Assembly: GCF_022179285.1 (NCBI RefSeq)
Contig: NZ_BPQO01000004.1
Location: 222,220 to 286,219 of the forward strand
Source: Methylobacterium hispanicum
GTDB taxonomy: Bacteria; Pseudomonadota; Alphaproteobacteria; Rhizobiales; Beijerinckiaceae
Length of the DNA stretch: 64,000 nt
Reading direction: 5' to 3'
Below the pieces are notes generated by a model, which worked only from the letters and a program-made list of their open reading frames with translations, had not been told where the DNA came from and ran no database searches. Numbering within the stretch: position 1 is the stretch's first letter; each line of letters begins with the position of its first letter. Positions 63,501 to 64,000 of the stretch are shown here, piece after piece. The translations under genes and the position numbers were made by a program.

Positions 63501-64000
63501 GAGGCTGCCCGGAAGCACGGGGGCGAGAGACAGAGCGAACGCCGTCCCGACGCGGATCGCGAAGGCGTCGGTCGTCGCCGTGCGACCGTCCTGGTCGAGG
63601 GCCCGCAGCTGCAGACCGGAGGCGGTCTGCACCGTGGTCGGCGTCCCGCTGATCGCGCCCGTCGCCGTGTCGAACCGCAGGCCGGCCGGCAGGCTGCCCG
63701 CCGCAAGGCTCCAGACGAACGGACCGCGCCCGCCCTGCGCCGCGAAGCCCGCCGCGTAGGCCCGGCCGACCTCCGCCGTTCCCGCCGGGCTGCCCGACAC
63801 GACCACCGGATCGCGCACGTCGATCGCGAAGGTGGCCGAGCTCGCGCTGCGGCCCGCCCGGTCGCGCGCCACAGCCGTCAGACCCGACGCCGCTTCCGCC
63901 CGCACCGGCGTGCCGGCGAGCGCGCCGTCCGGCCCGAGCGTCAGGCCCGCCGGCAGGCTGCCGCCGGCCAGCGCGAAGCCGTATGGTGCCTGACCGCCCG
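60513..64000 (-). CDS. Large Ig-repeat surface protein, 3' part
   Basis: The frame is open to the right edge, so the true start lies beyond 64000; the first GTG at 63905 is just an internal valine. Visible: one partial and seven full He-PIG/cadherin-like Ig repeats of about 85 residues, each with GGxxPYxYxLxxGxLPxGLxxDxxTGxIxGTPT and DADGRSxTxxFxIxV; then a degenerate unit (FNGTGPFTLLNSPQFPTGL); then a C-terminal region like beta-propeller blades (SLSRDGQWLAVSAPN, VISDDGQLLVHD, HLSADGSTLAFGG, AMNKTGSLIYHGG) ending IAKRYFQ. An extracellular adhesin or surface protein is likely. Repeats are very GC-rich, the C-terminal 480 residues much less. Confidence 0.8.
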   Translation of the reverse strand, partial: GGQAPYGFALAGGSLPAGLTLGPDGALAGTPVRAEAASGLTAVARDRAGRSASSATFAIDVRDPVVVSGSPAGTAEVGRAYAAGFAAQGGRGPFVWSLAAGSLPAGLRFDTATGAISGTPTTVQTASGLQLRALDQDGRTATTDAFAIRVGTAFALSLAPVLPGSLGTAFSGQATASGGQGPYLYAISAGTLPAGLSFDGTTGRFAGTPSALSRTTLTVRGSDADGRTAQASTTISITDPLVLVLRASTAAATVGQAFSQSYAAAGGQAPYSYSLASGTLPPGLSLAAGTGTISGTPTTVGTYASLALRVVDADGRSQTTEPFAIDVRPALVLAGGTGSGAPIPYGTVGVAYASGVSASGGRGPYTYQLSAGTLPAGLVLDGASGAITGTPTKLETATGLRITATDADGRSAPGPIFQIDVRDPFVLSYAPQTASTGSAYTTVPKTTGGRAGFVYTLAGGTLPAGLRLDGASGAITGTPASSGTASGLSVRVVDADGRSATSTSFAITVMQPLTLTLAARHDVPTGSPFSVDPKADGGRQPYAWSMTPGVAGTSFDAATGRLTGILTASGTTRVTIVVTDADGRTLSGATDIVAAGAMTVRVPDTLMIRNTAYSGVFTADGGVAPYTVVRTRGALPPGIQLSGNGTLNGTPTVSGEYPITYNVIDKNGRTMSGEVTLIVAEPGLFAVNPGFVQHAWIGRYYEARGLRIFNGTGPFTLLNSPQFPTGLTMTTAGDRLVISGIPTGPEGWFPKTQPTFFFKDGTGKYWAIKGYPIEILPELKDKWYDSNEGKAAAPNGYATLDVDRFSEPPTAMAKNGKTFARKATTAGGANQVKIEVDDGKFRFNTTTQRNYGFDNYGVTTVQTLSAPAGAVDFGQRISLSRDGQWLAVSAPNVNSTYQQNKPGGYVYVYRRTGEEFTLHSTSEVNDLPGLDMLVISDDGQLLVHDVRVSLNGTISRVAAIRRWTGSSWTTESTVAEATAGIPHLSADGSTLAFGGGNVRVYKKTGASWSRIFSSPVSKIANGSDFSGPIAMNKTGSLIYHGGVVRFTGSDFIRTMYAYEWRDGGYILSNISTNSFWVGSSRPDYTMWMSGNDDLSQVAMTFGASSDFDVMYWDRPNDLASFSTRIQPGYGIGSGGKDVFMNDDGTLVLLRQSGLIAKRYFQ

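Noticed and set aside
63903..63905. GTG 63905 as the start of the Ig-repeat protein
   Set aside because: The frame stays open to the window edge and the upstream codons encode the front half of another Ig repeat, so this is an internal valine.

Overview
The window is GC-rich (GC-biased third codon positions in almost every real gene) and carries gene families typical of Alphaproteobacteria. I infer a Methylobacteriaceae-like (Methylobacterium or relative) replicon. It looks plasmid-borne: it holds part of a Dot/Icm (IncI-like, type IVB) conjugation apparatus, a ParM/StbA-type partition pair, a tyrosine recombinase and a repeat-rich non-coding block that resembles a plasmid control region. No replication initiator was recognised, no rRNA or tRNA gene was found, and the taxonomic call is inference.

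Layout. 0-6.5 kb: housekeeping-like accessory genes, namely an HD-GYP response regulator, a broken XRE repressor, a single-stranded DNA-binding protein with a very long linker, an XRE regulator and a membrane diguanylate cyclase. 6.9-30 kb: a probable defence island. Its centrepiece is a divergent CapW/BrxR-like WYL regulator facing a two-gene operon that encodes a roughly 2,355-residue STAND-like ATPase and, translationally coupled to it, a 475-residue protein with a HEPN-type R-N-x-V-A-H motif. Around it lie a DUF3223/HNH-like protein, two proteins with ADP-ribosyltransferase-like starts, a RecQ helicase and an AbiE-type toxin/antitoxin pair with a clear inverted-repeat operator. Several small secreted proteins sit in between.

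30.3-34.7 kb: an envelope O-acetylation operon (Tat-exported SGNH protein, second SGNH protein, MBOAT acyltransferase, small membrane protein, third small SGNH protein). 34.9-38.4 kb: a short chain of overlapping genes ending in an RNase J-like beta-CASP nuclease, then an alpha/beta-hydrolase gene interrupted by one in-frame TGA. 38.7-56.6 kb: the plasmid-like backbone: tyrosine recombinase (with four 57-bp-periodic DNA motifs inside its reading frame), a 1.5-kb non-coding repeat block, dotD-dotC-dotB-icmT, parM-stbB-like, dotM, a TM protein, a small cytosine-C5 methyltransferase and a run of hypothetical genes, ending with a lytic-transglycosylase-like protein and an outer-membrane barrel. 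The same 16-bp motif and GAGTTGCC-type palindromes reappear in opposite orientation at 56.7 kb, so the backbone module is bracketed by related non-coding DNA. 57-64 kb: unknown genes, an NYN nuclease, a deleted IS200/IS605 element, and the 3' part of a large Ig-repeat surface protein that runs off the right edge.
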